DNA of 64,000 nucleotides from Marilutibacter spongiae (GTDB taxonomy: Bacteria; Pseudomonadota; Gammaproteobacteria; Xanthomonadales; Xanthomonadaceae). The notes under the pieces were generated by a model. That model worked only from the letters and a program-made list of their open reading frames with translations, searched no databases and was not told where the DNA came from. The stretch spans positions 62,001 through 126,000 of the forward strand of contig NZ_JACHTF010000007.1 of the NCBI RefSeq assembly GCF_014145325.1, given 5' to 3'. The translations under genes were made by a program, and so were the position numbers. Shown piece after piece: positions 29,878-39,319 of the stretch; position 1 is the first letter of the stretch; every line of letters starts with the position of its first letter.

Positions 29878-30648
29878 ATGCAGCTTGCCTCTTCCCTCGC
29901 CATCATCACCGGCGGCGTGTCCGGCCTCGGCCTCGCGGTTGCCGAGCACCTGGTCGCCCACGGCGGCAAGGTCGCCCTGTTCGACGTCAACGACGAAAAG
30001 GGCGCCGCGGCGGTGGCCGCGCTCGGCGAGGCGAACGCACGCTACTTCAAGACCGACGTGACCTCCGAGGACGGCGTGAGCGGCAACGTCGCCGCCGCGC
30101 ACGAGTTCCTGGGCGGGCTGAACACCGTGGTCAACTGCGCCGGCATCCTCGGCGCGGGCCGCGTACTCGGCCGCGAGGCGCCGATGCCGCTGGGCAACTT
30201 CCAGGCCACCGTGATGGTCAACCTGGTGGGCAGCTTCAACGTCGCCAAGGCCGCCGCCCACCTCATGCAGCACAACGCCGCCGGCACCGACGGCGAGCGC
30301 GGCGTGATCGTGAACACGGCCTCGGTCGCCGCCTACGAAGGCCAGATCGGCCAGGCCGCCTACTCCGCCTCCAAGGGCGGCGTGGTCGGCATGACCCTGC
30401 CGATGGCCCGCGAGCTGGCCCGTTTCGGCATCCGTGTCATGACCATCGCCCCGGGCGTGTTCTGGACCCCGATGGTCGACGGCATGCCCGATTCGGTGCA
30501 GGAATCGCTGGCCGCGTCGATCCCCTTCCCCTCCCGCCTCGGCCAGCCGAAGGAGTTCGCCGACCTGGTCGCCTACATCCTCGGCAACACCTACCTCAAC
30601 GGCGAGACCATCCGCCTGGACGGCGCGACGCGGTTGGCCCCCAAGTGA
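29878..30648 (+). CDS. SDR-family 3-hydroxyacyl-CoA dehydrogenase
   Basis: Short-chain dehydrogenase/reductase, 256 aa, most like the 3-hydroxy-2-methylbutyryl-CoA / HSD17B10 type. Rossmann motif TGGVSGLGLAVAE (near 11), NCAGI (near 87), catalytic Ser in VNTASVAAYEG (near 145) and YSASKGG for Tyr-x3-Lys (near 162), then APGVFWTPMVDGMPD. Enzymes of this branch oxidise 3-hydroxyacyl-CoA with NAD+, for example in isoleucine breakdown, which would suit the leucine genes upstream. It has its own promoter candidate. The start MQLASSLAII at 29878 matches the family. Confidence 0.85.
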   Translation: MQLASSLAIITGGVSGLGLAVAEHLVAHGGKVALFDVNDEKGAAAVAALGEANARYFKTDVTSEDGVSGNVAAAHEFLGGLNTVVNCAGILGAGRVLGREAPMPLGNFQATVMVNLVGSFNVAKAAAHLMQHNAAGTDGERGVIVNTASVAAYEGQIGQAAYSASKGGVVGMTLPMARELARFGIRVMTIAPGVFWTPMVDGMPDSVQESLAASIPFPSRLGQPKEFADLVAYILGNTYLNGETIRLDGATRLAPK

Positions 30649-30651
30649 GGT

Positions 30652-30744
30652 GGTGATTCGTTATTCGTTATTCGTCGTTCGCAAGAGCGAAAAACCAAAA
30701 GCGATCACTGAACCCCAATCACCAATCACCAATCACGAATTACC
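30652..30744. repeat. Heptanucleotide tandem repeats in inverted arms (copy 1)
   Basis: Left arm: about three to four 7-bp units of type GATTCGT/TATTCGT at 30655-30682. Right arm: CAATCAC three times plus GAATTAC at 30716-30743. The arms are imperfect inverted copies (outer GGTGATTCGT against CGAATTACC), around a 33-bp AT-rich centre. It is much more AT-rich than the surroundings and fills the gap between the SDR and efpL genes. A second copy is at 61613-61750. Confidence 0.75.
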
Positions 30745-30750
30745 AAGCTC

Positions 30751-31317
30751 ATGAAAGCCAGCGATATCAAGAAGGGCAACGTCGTCGAGCACAACAACGG
30801 CGTGTACCAGATCCGCGACATCGAGCGCAGCTCGCCGCAGGGCCGCGGCGGCAACGTGCGCTTCCGCTTCACCATGTACAGCGTGCCGGGCGGCAACAAG
30901 ACCGATGCCAGTTTCGATGCCGACGACGACCTGAAGGAAGTCGAGCTGAGCCGTCGCCAGGCCACCTATTCCTACCGCGACGGCGATGCCTTCGTGTTCC
31001 TCGACGACGAGGACTACAGCCCCTACATGCTCGACGCGAACGTGGTCGGCGACGACGCGGGCTACATCGTCCAGGACCTGGCCGGCTGCTACGTGCAGCT
31101 GATCGACGATGCGCCGGTGGGCCTGCAGTTGCCGCAGACCGTGGTGATGGAAGTGGTGGACACCCCGCCCGAGCTCAAGGGCGGGACCGCAACGAAGCGG
31201 CCGAAGCCCGCGCGACTCTCCACGGGCCTGGAGATCATGGTGCCCGAGTACATCAGCAACGGCGAGCGCGTGCAGGTGAACACCACGACCGGCGAGTTCT
31301 CCGGCCGCGCCGACTGA
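30751..31317 (+). CDS. efpL: Elongation factor P-like protein (YeiP/EfpL)
   Basis: 188-aa translation factor that binds near the ribosomal E site and helps peptide-bond formation at difficult motifs. Three barrel domains as in EF-P; KOW-like start [20 protein letters not shown], the tip loop SSPQGRGGN with Arg at residue 32 in place of the modified Lys of EF-P, and the closing [16 protein letters not shown] and FSGRAD typical of YeiP. Canonical efp is not in the window. It is a single gene preceded by the repeat element. Confidence 0.93.
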   Translation: MKASDIKKGNVVEHNNGVYQIRDIERSSPQGRGGNVRFRFTMYSVPGGNKTDASFDADDDLKEVELSRRQATYSYRDGDAFVFLDDEDYSPYMLDANVVGDDAGYIVQDLAGCYVQLIDDAPVGLQLPQTVVMEVVDTPPELKGGTATKRPKPARLSTGLEIMVPEYISNGERVQVNTTTGEFSGRAD

Positions 31318-31378
31318 CCCTTTCGGCGGGGGTGCGGCGGCGATGCCCCGCTCCCCGCGCCGCCATCGCGGCGCCCCG

Positions 31379-31978
31379 CTAGCGCACGGATGCTTCCGTG
31401 CGCGCCAGCCACTTGCGGGCCATCCGTTCCATCGACGCATCCGACGCCGCATCCATCGCGATCTCGCGGATGTCCCGCCACGCCAGCGCCAGTGACTCGT
31501 CGCTGACGACGAAGTCTTCGCCGCCCGTGGTCCGCACCACGTAGCGCACGTCGTAGTGCCAATGGCCCGGCACGTCGTCGCGGCCCGGGATCCAGTGGCG
31601 ATCGATGTCGAACGGCAGGTCCTCCACCACCAGCCCAGGGAGCCCGGACTCTTCTTCCGCCTCGCGCAGGGCGACGCGGGCGAGGTCGCGATCCCCGTCC
31701 GCATGGCCGCCCAGTTGCAGCCAGCGCCCGAGCTTGCGGTGGTGGGTGAGCAACACGCGCTCGCCGGCCATGTCCACCAGCCAGGCCGAGCCGGTGAAGT
31801 GGCCCGCCAGCCGGCCCCTCACGAAGGGGTCCGCGGGGTCGTCGAGGAGCCCGGCGAACTGCATCGCCACCGCCTGTTCATCCGGCCAGCGCCGGGCGTA
31901 GTCGGCGAACAGGGCGGCCGGATCGGGTCCTGCGCCCTGGCGCGTCCCGATCGGACAGGGGGGGTGATGTTCTGGCAT
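31379..31978 (-). CDS. Nudix hydrolase
   Basis: 199-aa enzyme with a clear Nudix box GGHADGDRDLARVALREA followed by EEESGLPG (near residues 91-116), the Mg-binding Glu residues present as REAEEES. Nudix enzymes cleave nucleoside diphosphates linked to another group; the N-terminal 60 residues before the fold and the HWHYDVRYVVR strand resemble enzymes annotated as ADP-ribose or dNTP hydrolases, but substrate is not predictable. It is a single gene convergent with efpL and divergent from nhaC. Confidence 0.85.
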   Translation of the reverse strand: MPEHHPPCPIGTRQGAGPDPAALFADYARRWPDEQAVAMQFAGLLDDPADPFVRGRLAGHFTGSAWLVDMAGERVLLTHHRKLGRWLQLGGHADGDRDLARVALREAEEESGLPGLVVEDLPFDIDRHWIPGRDDVPGHWHYDVRYVVRTTGGEDFVVSDESLALAWRDIREIAMDAASDASMERMARKWLARTEASVR

Positions 31979-32217
31979 TGCGTTGAAGCCTTGCGGGGGG
32001 AAACGCGGGGGAGTATGCGCAAATCCAGCGTGTTGCGCCCTCCCTTGCTCACCTTTTCTTCACTGGGTTATGGTGGCCCGCCGCACGACTCGCCGTGCGC
32101 GCGATCCACGCCACGCGGGCGTGCTTCTTCCTTGGGGAACCGGATGCCGAACAACGCAGATGCACGGGGCCGTCCGGCCGCCAACGCCCATGCCGGGAAC
32201 GCCCGCGGATGCCGCCG

Positions 32218-33678
32218 ATGACCCGCTCGCCCAGCCTGCTCCAGGCCTTCCTGCCCCTGTTCTTCCTCGCCGCCCTCCTGGCCTGGGCGGTTCGCGTCTA
32301 CGGTGCCGATGCGTCCTACGGCGCCAACCAGGTCTCTCTCATGCTCGCCGCCGGCGTCGCCGCCCTGGTCGGCCTGCGCAACGGCCTGCGCTGGGGCGAG
32401 ATGCAGGAAAGCCTGGTGCACGGCATCTCGCTGGCGATCGTGCCCATCTTCATCCTGCTCGCCGTCGGCGCCCTGATCGGCACCTGGATCCTTTGCGGGA
32501 CCGTGCCGACCCTGATCGTGTATGGCCTCAAGCTCCTGCACCCCTCCTTCTTCTATCCGGCCGCCTGCCTGATCTGCGCGATCGTGGCCCTGGCGATCGG
32601 CAGCTCCTGGACAGTGGCCGGCACGCTGGGCGTGGCCCTGATCGGCGTCGCCAGCGGCCTGCACATGTCGCCCGCGATCACCGCCGGCGCCGTCATCTCG
32701 GGCGCCTACTTCGGCGACAAGATGTCGCCCCTGTCGGACACCACCAACATCGCCCCCGCGGCCGCCGGCAGCGAACTGTTCGCTCACATCCGCCACATGG
32801 TGTGGACCACCGGCCCCAGCATCGTGCTGGCCCTGCTGCTGTTCACCGCCGTCGGCCTGGGCAGCACGCCCGCGCCCGGCACCGACAGCGGCTTCGGCGA
32901 CCTGCCGGCCATCCTCGGCAGCCAGTTCAACCTGGGCCTGCACCTGTTGATCCCGCTGCTGGTGGTGTTCGCGCTGGCGGTGCTCAAGTTCCCCGCCTAC
33001 CCGACGATCATGATCGGCGCGCTGCTCGGTGGCCTGTTCGCAGTGCTCTTCCAGCCCGAGCTTGTGGTCAAGCTGGCCGGCAAGGAGGGCCTGTCGCAGC
33101 CGATGGCGCTGATGACCGGCGTCTGGAGCGCGCTCGCCGACGGTTACAAGGCCAACACCGGCAACGCGGCGGTGGACGAGCTGCTCAGCCGCGGCGGCAT
33201 GAGCAGCATGCTCAACACGATCTGGCTGATCTTCTGCGCGATGGGCTTCGGCGCGATCATGGAGAAGACCGGCCTCCTGGAGCGCATGGTCCGCAGCGTG
33301 CTCAAGGCCGCCAAGTCGACCGGCGCGCTGATCACCGCGACCCTGGCCACCGCGATCGGCTCCAACGCAGTCGCCGCCGACCAGTACATGTCGATCGTGC
33401 TGACCGGCCGCCTGTACCGCCCCGAGTACGAACGCCGCGGCCTGGCGCCGGTCAACCTGTCGCGCGCGCTCGAGGATGCCGGCACCATCACCTCGCCGCT
33501 GGTGCCCTGGAACACGTGTGGCGCCTACATGGCGGCCACGCTCGGCGTGGCCACGCTGGACTACCTGCCGTTCGCCTTCTTCAACCTCATCAATCCGATA
33601 CTCTCGGCGCTGCTGGCCTACGCGGGCTTCAAGATCCTGCGCACCACGCCCTCGCCGAACGTCGTGACCCATTCCTGA
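32218..33678 (+). CDS. nhaC: NhaC-family Na+/H+ antiporter
   Basis: 486-aa inner-membrane protein with about 11-12 hydrophobic segments. Family motifs include AIGSSWTVAGTLGVALIG (near 120), SGAYFGDKMSPLSDTTNIA (near 160-180), where the conserved Asp residues bind Na+, and TSPLVPWNTCGAYMAATLGV near the end. NhaC proteins exchange Na+ for H+ to control sodium and pH. The start at 32218 is preferred; an in-frame ATG at 32209 adds three residues. It is followed 40 bp later by a sodium-coupled transporter, so export of Na+ and Na+-driven uptake may be co-expressed. Confidence 0.9.
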   Translation: MTRSPSLLQAFLPLFFLAALLAWAVRVYGADASYGANQVSLMLAAGVAALVGLRNGLRWGEMQESLVHGISLAIVPIFILLAVGALIGTWILCGTVPTLIVYGLKLLHPSFFYPAACLICAIVALAIGSSWTVAGTLGVALIGVASGLHMSPAITAGAVISGAYFGDKMSPLSDTTNIAPAAAGSELFAHIRHMVWTTGPSIVLALLLFTAVGLGSTPAPGTDSGFGDLPAILGSQFNLGLHLLIPLLVVFALAVLKFPAYPTIMIGALLGGLFAVLFQPELVVKLAGKEGLSQPMALMTGVWSALADGYKANTGNAAVDELLSRGGMSSMLNTIWLIFCAMGFGAIMEKTGLLERMVRSVLKAAKSTGALITATLATAIGSNAVAADQYMSIVLTGRLYRPEYERRGLAPVNLSRALEDAGTITSPLVPWNTCGAYMAATLGVATLDYLPFAFFNLINPILSALLAYAGFKILRTTPSPNVVTHS

Positions 33679-33718
33679 CCCACCGCCTCACGGCCCGAAC
33701 CGACTACCGACACTGCAT

Positions 33719-35098
33719 ATGGAAAAGACTTCGATCCACGGCATGTGGTCCTCCCGCATGGCATTCATCCTCGCGGCCACCGGGTCGGCCGTGGGCCTGG
33801 GCAACATCTGGCGGTTCCCCTACATGGCCTCCGACAACGGCGGCGGCGCCTTCGTGCTGGTGTACCTGGCCTGCATCGCCCTGGTCGGCCTGCCGATCCT
33901 GATGTCGGAAGTGCTGCTGGGCCGCCACGGCCGCCGCAGCCCGGTCAATGCCCTGACCGACCTGGTCCGCGACCTCGGCGCCTCGAAGGGCTGGATCAGC
34001 ATCGGCTGGATCGGCATGGTCGCCGGCGTGCTCATCCTGAGCTTCTACAGCGTGGTCGCCGGCTGGACGCTGCACTACAGCTGGCTGTACTTCTCGCAGC
34101 TGTTCGGCGCACCCGCGATCACCGATCCCGGCGCCACCTTCAGCGGCCTGCTGGGCAACCCGCTGGAACTTTCCGCATGGCACGCCGTGTTCATGGTGCT
34201 CACCGTGGCAGTGGTCGCGCTGGGCGTGGAAAAAGGCCTGGAGCGCGCGGTGCGCTTCCTGATGCCGGCCCTGTTCATCCTGTTGCTGACCCTGGTCATC
34301 TACGGCGCCACCACCGGTCACCTCAGCGAGGCCGCGGCATTCCTGTTCAAGCCCGACTGGTCCCAGATCAGCGGCCGCACCTTCATCGACGCGATGGGCC
34401 AGGCCTTCTTCACCCTGAGCCTGGGCATGTGCACGATGATGACCTACGGCGCCTACCTGCCCAAGGGCGTGTCCATCCCGCAGGTCGGCGTGACCGTGGC
34501 CCTGGCCGACACCGGCGTGGCGCTGCTGGCGGGCCTGGCGATCTTCCCGATCGTGATCTCCTTCGGCATCGACCCGCAGGGCGGCGGGCCGGGCCTGATC
34601 TTCACCTCGCTGCCGCATGCCTTCAACGCCATGCCCTTCGGCATCGCGTACGGCCTGCTGTTCTTCGCCCTGCTCTCGGTGGCGGCCTGGACCTCCTCCA
34701 TATCGCTGATGGAGCCGGCCACCGCCTACCTGGTCGAGCGCGTCGGCATGACCCGTCGCAAGGCCGCGCTGCTGGTCGCGGGCATCTGCTGGATCGTCGG
34801 GCTGGCGACGGTGTTCTCGTTCAACATCTGGTCCAGCGTCCGGGTCCCCGAGGGCATGGGCGTGATCAGCAACAAGAACGTCATGGACATGATCGAGTTC
34901 GTCTCGAACAACCTGATGTTGCCCCTGGGCGGCCTGCTGATCGCGCTGTTCGCCGGCTGGGTGGTCAAGAAGAGCCTGCTCAAGGACGAACTCGACACCC
35001 TGTCGCCGGGCGTGCTGGCGCTCTGGCGCTGGGTGGTCCGGGTGGTGGCGCCGCTGCTGGTGCTGGCGGTGCTGATCAGTCCGTTCGTGCTCGACTGA
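33719..35098 (+). CDS. Sodium-dependent transporter of the NSS (SNF) family
   Basis: 459-aa inner-membrane symporter of the LeuT class, with about 11-12 membrane segments. The first helix has the Na+/substrate motif [19 protein letters not shown] (near residues 20-38), and helix 6 the unwound region [19 protein letters not shown] (near 225-243). Substrates of the family are amino acids or related amines; here none can be named. Probably one transcript with nhaC. Confidence 0.92.
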   Translation: MEKTSIHGMWSSRMAFILAATGSAVGLGNIWRFPYMASDNGGGAFVLVYLACIALVGLPILMSEVLLGRHGRRSPVNALTDLVRDLGASKGWISIGWIGMVAGVLILSFYSVVAGWTLHYSWLYFSQLFGAPAITDPGATFSGLLGNPLELSAWHAVFMVLTVAVVALGVEKGLERAVRFLMPALFILLLTLVIYGATTGHLSEAAAFLFKPDWSQISGRTFIDAMGQAFFTLSLGMCTMMTYGAYLPKGVSIPQVGVTVALADTGVALLAGLAIFPIVISFGIDPQGGGPGLIFTSLPHAFNAMPFGIAYGLLFFALLSVAAWTSSISLMEPATAYLVERVGMTRRKAALLVAGICWIVGLATVFSFNIWSSVRVPEGMGVISNKNVMDMIEFVSNNLMLPLGGLLIALFAGWVVKKSLLKDELDTLSPGVLALWRWVVRVVAPLLVLAVLISPFVLD

Positions 35099-35116
35099 AC
35101 CGGCTTTGGGGCATTT

Positions 35117-35151
35117 GCGTTGTTGGCCTACTCCCGGGGGGCCAACAACGC
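35117..35151. promoter_or_regulatory. Perfect 12-bp inverted repeat before mtnB
   Basis: GCGTTGTTGGCC (35117-35128) and GGCCAACAACGC (35140-35151) form a perfect stem with an 11-nt loop. It starts 18 bp after the stop of the NSS transporter and ends 14 bp before the mtnB ATG. There is no U-run after either arm. It could be a rho-independent-like terminator without a tail, an operator, or an RNA element in the mtn leader. TAAACT at 35153-35158 is a -10-like box between it and the start. Confidence 0.6.
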
Positions 35152-35165
35152 CTAAACTTGGGGGC

Positions 35166-35798
35166 ATGAGCGCTCTCCCCTACGACCCCGAACGCCTGTC
35201 CCATTGCACGGGCGAACTCATCGTCAACATCCGCGAGCTCGCCGCCCGGGGCTGGACCCCGGCCACGAGCAGCAACTTCTCGATGCGGATGGACGAACGG
35301 CATGCCGCCATCACCGTCTCGGGCGGCGACAAGGGCCGCCTGACCGAGGACGGCATCATGGTCGTCGACCTCGAAGGCAGGCCGGTCGCGACCGACCGCC
35401 GGTCCTCGGCCGAAACCCTGCTGCACACGCGCCTGTACCAGCGCTTCGGCGAGGTCGGCTGCGTGTTGCATACCCATTCGCTGGTGCAGACCGTCGCCTC
35501 GCGCCTGTACGCCGGCGCCGGCCACGTGCACCTGGAGGGTTACGAGCTGCTCAAGGCCTTCGCTGGCAACAGCACCCATGAAATGGCCATCGAGCTGCCG
35601 GTCCTGCCCAACAGCCAGGACATGACCGTGCTCGCCGCGCAGGTCGATGCCCTCCTGGACGCCCAGTGCATGTGGGGTTACCTGATCGACGGGCACGGGT
35701 TGTACGCCTGGGGCCGCGACATGGCCGAGGCCCGGCGCCACCTGGAGGCGTTCGAATTCCTGCTCGCCTGCGAACTCGAAACGAGGAAACTGAAATGA
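35166..35798 (+). CDS. mtnB: Methylthioribulose-1-phosphate dehydratase
   Basis: 210-aa class II aldolase-fold enzyme of the methionine salvage pathway; it converts 5-methylthioribulose-1-phosphate to the diketo compound. Zn-binding His residues appear in [10 protein letters not shown] (near 100) and the distal His in [11 protein letters not shown] (near 175); [20 protein letters not shown] is the typical N-terminal segment. Its stop overlaps the start of mtnD (ATGA). mtnA (isomerase) and the nucleosidase are not in the window. Confidence 0.93.
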   Translation: MSALPYDPERLSHCTGELIVNIRELAARGWTPATSSNFSMRMDERHAAITVSGGDKGRLTEDGIMVVDLEGRPVATDRRSSAETLLHTRLYQRFGEVGCVLHTHSLVQTVASRLYAGAGHVHLEGYELLKAFAGNSTHEMAIELPVLPNSQDMTVLAAQVDALLDAQCMWGYLIDGHGLYAWGRDMAEARRHLEAFEFLLACELETRKLK

Positions 35799-36352
35799 GC
35801 CGCCTGCGCATCTTCGGCGACGCCGATCCCGCGACCCCACGACTGTCGACCGACGATCCCGCGCGCATGGCCACGGAGCTTTCGCGCATCGGCGTCGCCT
35901 TCGAGCAGTGGGAGGCGCGGCAGCCGGTCGCCCCCGGCGACAGCCCGGAGGCCATCATGGACGCCTATCGCGGCGACATCGACCGCCTGGTCGCCGAACG
36001 CGGCTTCCGCTCGGTCGACGTGGTCAGCATCGCACCCGACCATCCCGAGCGCGCGGCGATGCGCGCGAAGTTCCTCGACGAGCACTTCCACAAGGAAGAC
36101 GAAGTGCGATTCTTCGTCGCCGGCTCGGGCCTGTTCACCCTGCACGTCGACGACGCGGTGTATGAAGTGCTGTGCGAGGCCGGCGACCTGATCGCGGTAC
36201 CCGACGGCACCACGCACTGGTTCGACATGGGCCCGTCGCCGAGCTTCGTGGCCATCCGCTTCTTCACCGAGCCCGATGGTTGGGTCGGCCACTTCACCGG
36301 CACCGACATCGCCCAGCGGTTCCCGCGCTACGAGAAGGGCCAGGCGCTGTGA
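35795..36352 (+). CDS. mtnD: Acireductone dioxygenase
   Basis: 185-aa cupin metalloenzyme that oxidises acireductone to the 2-keto acid precursor of methionine and formate (Fe2+ form) or to an off-pathway product (Ni2+ form). The metal ligands are visible as [12 protein letters not shown] (His-x-His and Glu, near residues 90-101) and the fourth ligand His in GTTHWFDMG (near 140). It overlaps mtnB by ATGA and mtnC by GTGA, so the three are one translationally coupled unit. Confidence 0.95.
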   Translation: MSRLRIFGDADPATPRLSTDDPARMATELSRIGVAFEQWEARQPVAPGDSPEAIMDAYRGDIDRLVAERGFRSVDVVSIAPDHPERAAMRAKFLDEHFHKEDEVRFFVAGSGLFTLHVDDAVYEVLCEAGDLIAVPDGTTHWFDMGPSPSFVAIRFFTEPDGWVGHFTGTDIAQRFPRYEKGQAL

Positions 36353-37065
36353 GCGCCGCCAGCGACACCGCCCGCCGGCCGAAGGCGATCCTGACCGACA
36401 TCGAGGGCACCACCAGCAGCATTTCATTCGTCAAGGACGTGCTGTTCCCCTACGCCCGGCGCGCCCTGCCCGCCTTCGTGCAGACCCGCGGGCGGGAGCC
36501 CGCGGTCCGCAAGTGGCTCGATGCGGTCGCCACGGAGAACGGCGGCATGTGCAGCGACCGGATGATCGCGGAGGTGCTGCAGGGCTGGATCGACCAGGAC
36601 CGCAAGCACACCGCGCTCAAGGCACTGCAGGGCATGATCTGGGCGGACGGCTACCGCAGCGCGGACTTCACCGCCCACATCTACCCGGACGCCGCCGAGT
36701 CGCTCAAGCGCTGGCATGCCGACGGGATCCCGTTGTATGTCTACTCCTCGGGCAGCGTACCCGCCCAGCGCCTGTTCTTCGGGCACAGCGACGCGGGCGA
36801 CATGACCGCGATGTTCTCCGGCTGGTTCGACACCGAGATCGGCGGCAAGCGCGAAGCGGCCAGCTACCGGCGCATCATCGAGACCATCGGCCTGCCCGCC
36901 GGGGACGTGCTGTTCCTGTCGGACGTCGTCGCCGAGCTCGACGCCGCCCGCGAGGCCGGCCTCGACACGGTGCTGGTCGACCGCCTGGAGGACTATCCGG
37001 ACCCGCGCACGGGCGAGGCCACCCACGGCCACGCGCGGATCGAAGGCTTCGACGCGCTCGCCTGA
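36349..37065 (+). CDS. mtnC: Enolase-phosphatase E1 of methionine salvage
   Basis: 238-aa HAD-superfamily enzyme, enolising and dephosphorylating the diketo phosphate to acireductone. It starts at a GTG (36349) overlapping the mtnD stop. Motif I is [20 protein letters not shown] with the nucleophile Asp near residue 16, motif [12 protein letters not shown] (near 126), motif III Lys in [10 protein letters not shown] and motif [14 protein letters not shown]. No terminator is seen between it and the convergent YdeI-like gene. Confidence 0.94.
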   Translation: MSAASDTARRPKAILTDIEGTTSSISFVKDVLFPYARRALPAFVQTRGREPAVRKWLDAVATENGGMCSDRMIAEVLQGWIDQDRKHTALKALQGMIWADGYRSADFTAHIYPDAAESLKRWHADGIPLYVYSSGSVPAQRLFFGHSDAGDMTAMFSGWFDTEIGGKREAASYRRIIETIGLPAGDVLFLSDVVAELDAAREAGLDTVLVDRLEDYPDPRTGEATHGHARIEGFDALA

Positions 37066-37098
37066 GGCCCCGGGACGGCGGGTACTCTCGACGCTGCC

Positions 37099-37677
37099 TC
37101 AGTGCAGCGTCTCGCCCCGGGCCAACATCGCCACGAACTTCTCCGCGCGCGCCAACCGGGTTTCGGGCTTCTTCGCGGTGTGCACGCGCCAGCAGAAGGC
37201 ATAGCGATTCGCCCGGTCCAGCGTCTCGAAGAACGCCCGCGCCTTCGCGTTGCCTTCAAGCGCCCGGGCCAGCGCCTCGGGCACCTCCATGCGGCTGGAC
37301 GACGCGTAGGCAGCCTCCCAGCGCCCATCATGCCTGGCGGCGTCGACCTCGCGCTGGCCGCCGGTGCGCATGCGGCCGGCGGCGACCAGGGCCTCCACCT
37401 TCGCCACGTTGGCCTTCGACCACAGGCTTCGCGGACGCCTCGGGGTGAAGCGTTGCAGGAAGAACTGCGCGTCGAGACTGCGCTTCTGGCCGTCGATCCA
37501 ACCATGGCACAGCGCCACGTCCAGGGCCTGGGCGTAGCTGATGCTGCGTGCGCCGCCGTCCTTCTTGGCGATCTTCAACCAGATCCCGGGCGAGCCTTCG
37601 TGCGCTTCCAGCCAACGCTCCCACGCCGCTTCCGTGGCGAAGCGCCTGACCGGCAGGTCCGTGGGCTGCGCGCTCAT
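37099..37677 (-). CDS. YdeI/OmpD-associated family protein
   Basis: 192-aa cytoplasmic protein of the YdeI/OmpD-associated family (sometimes called bacteriocin-protection proteins). It has the conserved central region GIWLKIAKKDG, SYAQALDVALCHGWIDGQ (near residues 47-64) and RRPRSLWSKANVAKVEAL, and the second motif MEVPEALARALEGN. Biochemical function is not known. It overlaps the upstream metallophosphatase by ATGA, which fixes the start at 37677. Confidence 0.85.
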   Translation of the reverse strand: MSAQPTDLPVRRFATEAAWERWLEAHEGSPGIWLKIAKKDGGARSISYAQALDVALCHGWIDGQKRSLDAQFFLQRFTPRRPRSLWSKANVAKVEALVAAGRMRTGGQREVDAARHDGRWEAAYASSSRMEVPEALARALEGNAKARAFFETLDRANRYAFCWRVHTAKKPETRLARAEKFVAMLARGETLH

Positions 37678-39263
37678 TCGACGCCCACCTCGCGCTCGAC
37701 CAGGCGGTAGGCGCTCCACGCCTGCAGTTCGCCGCGCCAGCGGTCCCGGGCGCGTACCTCGATCCGGTGCTCGCCGGCCGCGAGGTCGGTCGGCAGGCTG
37801 CCCCGCCACAGGTGCTGCGACGGCTTGGCCTCAGGCGCGCGGTCGTAGCCACGCAAGGTCTCGGCGGCATCGTCGGCGAGGTTGGTCGCCAGGACCCTGG
37901 GATCGGCCTGCACGACGCGCGTCATTGGGGTCCATTCGCCGCCGTCGATGCGGTATTCGACCCGGCTGTCGGCATCGCCCATGAAGACGTTGGCGTACAC
38001 CGCGAAGCCCGGCCAGGCACCGCGCCGCAACACCCGAGGCGCGTGCAACGACATGCCGCTGCGCTCGCCCGTCGCATCGCGCGCGGGCAGCCATGCGAGC
38101 CGGTAATCGCCGCCCGCATCGATGTCCATCCGAGCGTGGCCATTGGGCGTGCCGTCGCTCATCGTCGCGTCGGGAATGCCCTGGGCATCGGCGACGCCGG
38201 ACCAGAACGCGCCGCACGCGGCGCCGACGTTGTATTCGTGCAGCGGCCGGGGGCCGTGCCATCCGCTCGAGGGCCCGTGCCAGACATGCTGCTGCACGTG
38301 CCCATGCCCACTCAACAGCAGTACGCGGTCGAACGGTTCGAGCAGGCGGAACAGGCGCGCGCGATCCTCGTGCCGGAAGGTCTCCCGTCCCGGCGCCGCA
38401 TCGAAGAAGGGGATGTGCACGCCCAGGACCAGCAGGCGGTCGCGACGCGCGCCGGCCAGGTAGGCCTCGATGAAGCGGAACTGGTCCTCGCGCAGGCCGC
38501 CGACGTACGAGGGCGAAGCCCCGGGCATGTGCACCACGTCGTCGAACAACAGGAAGCTCGCCTGCGGCGTCTCCCAGGCGAAGGTGTCGGGACCGAAGTG
38601 GCGTCGGAAGGTCGCCAGCGAGGCCGAGTCGTCGGCCGCCCCCCCGTCGAGGTCGTGGTTGCCCGCCACGTGCAGCCAGGGCACGCCCAGGCGCACGGTC
38701 TGGGCGATCATCGCCGGATACAGGGACAGGTCGTCGTTGACGATGTCGCCCAGGCTCAGGCCGAGGTCGGCAGGCGCGTCGCCCGGTCCGCTCGACGCCA
38801 GGAGCGGTTCGACGATGTCGCGCGCGTAGTAGTCGACGTCGACCGTCGACTTGGGCTGGGGATCGGCCATGACGCGGACCTCAAGCGGGGCGTCGTCCGG
38901 ACGGGCGTCGGCGCTCCAGAGGGCGAAATCGCCGCAAGCGGCGCCCGTCTCGTCGGGCGTCCGCCAGAATGCCGGCAGGCCGTTCGTGGCGTCGGGGACC
39001 CGGTAGCCGGGCGGCTTGACGATGAAACGCGGGCGATCGGCGCGGGCCTGCAGCCGGTAGCGCCCTTCGGCATCGGTTTCGACGATATCGACGCCATCGG
39101 ACACGCGCACGCCGGCAACGCCCGGCTCGTCGGGGCCGTGGCGGCCGTCGCGGTCCGCATCGCGATACACGATGCCACCCGGGCATGCGGGCGCGGCCCT
39201 GGGCTGGCCCGGTATCGCCAGGGCGGCGGCAAGCACGAACGACAGTGCGAACGAAACGGACAT
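37674..39263 (-). CDS. Secreted calcineurin-like phosphoesterase
   Basis: 529-aa exported protein. Signal peptide residues 1-24 (ending PRAAPA); an N-terminal beta domain (about 25-115) with DADRDGRHGPDEPGVAGVRV, as in SdrD-like or MetallophosN domains; a metallophosphatase core (about 125-345); and a C-terminal beta domain (about 370-525). Core motifs are LSLGDIVND, VAGNHDLDG, LGVHIPFF and LSGHGHVQQH. The first metal motif, normally D-x-H, reads MADPQPK, a D-x-Q variant. The gene follows hisIE by 56 bp with its own promoter candidate, and no link to histidine metabolism is evident. Substrate unknown. Confidence 0.85.
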   Translation of the reverse strand: MSVSFALSFVLAAALAIPGQPRAAPACPGGIVYRDADRDGRHGPDEPGVAGVRVSDGVDIVETDAEGRYRLQARADRPRFIVKPPGYRVPDATNGLPAFWRTPDETGAACGDFALWSADARPDDAPLEVRVMADPQPKSTVDVDYYARDIVEPLLASSGPGDAPADLGLSLGDIVNDDLSLYPAMIAQTVRLGVPWLHVAGNHDLDGGAADDSASLATFRRHFGPDTFAWETPQASFLLFDDVVHMPGASPSYVGGLREDQFRFIEAYLAGARRDRLLVLGVHIPFFDAAPGRETFRHEDRARLFRLLEPFDRVLLLSGHGHVQQHVWHGPSSGWHGPRPLHEYNVGAACGAFWSGVADAQGIPDATMSDGTPNGHARMDIDAGGDYRLAWLPARDATGERSGMSLHAPRVLRRGAWPGFAVYANVFMGDADSRVEYRIDGGEWTPMTRVVQADPRVLATNLADDAAETLRGYDRAPEAKPSQHLWRGSLPTDLAAGEHRIEVRARDRWRGELQAWSAYRLVEREVGVE

Positions 39264-39277
39264 CCACGTATCCCGGT

Positions 39278-39298
39278 CGGATCGATCCGGGAATTATG
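39278..39298 (-). promoter_or_regulatory. Candidate -10 box and palindrome before the phosphoesterase gene
   Basis: On the minus strand CATAAT (39293-39298) resembles a -10 box; immediately downstream is a perfect 12-bp palindrome CGGATCGATCCG (39278-39289). Both lie between hisIE and the phosphoesterase gene and would allow expression independent of the his operon. Confidence 0.35.
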
Positions 39299-39319
39299 CC
39301 CGTGCCCGTCCGGTGTCGC

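Noticed and set aside
35099-35165. SAM-type riboswitch before the methionine salvage genes
   Set aside because: The gap is only 67 bp and shows one simple stem, too small for a known SAM riboswitch.
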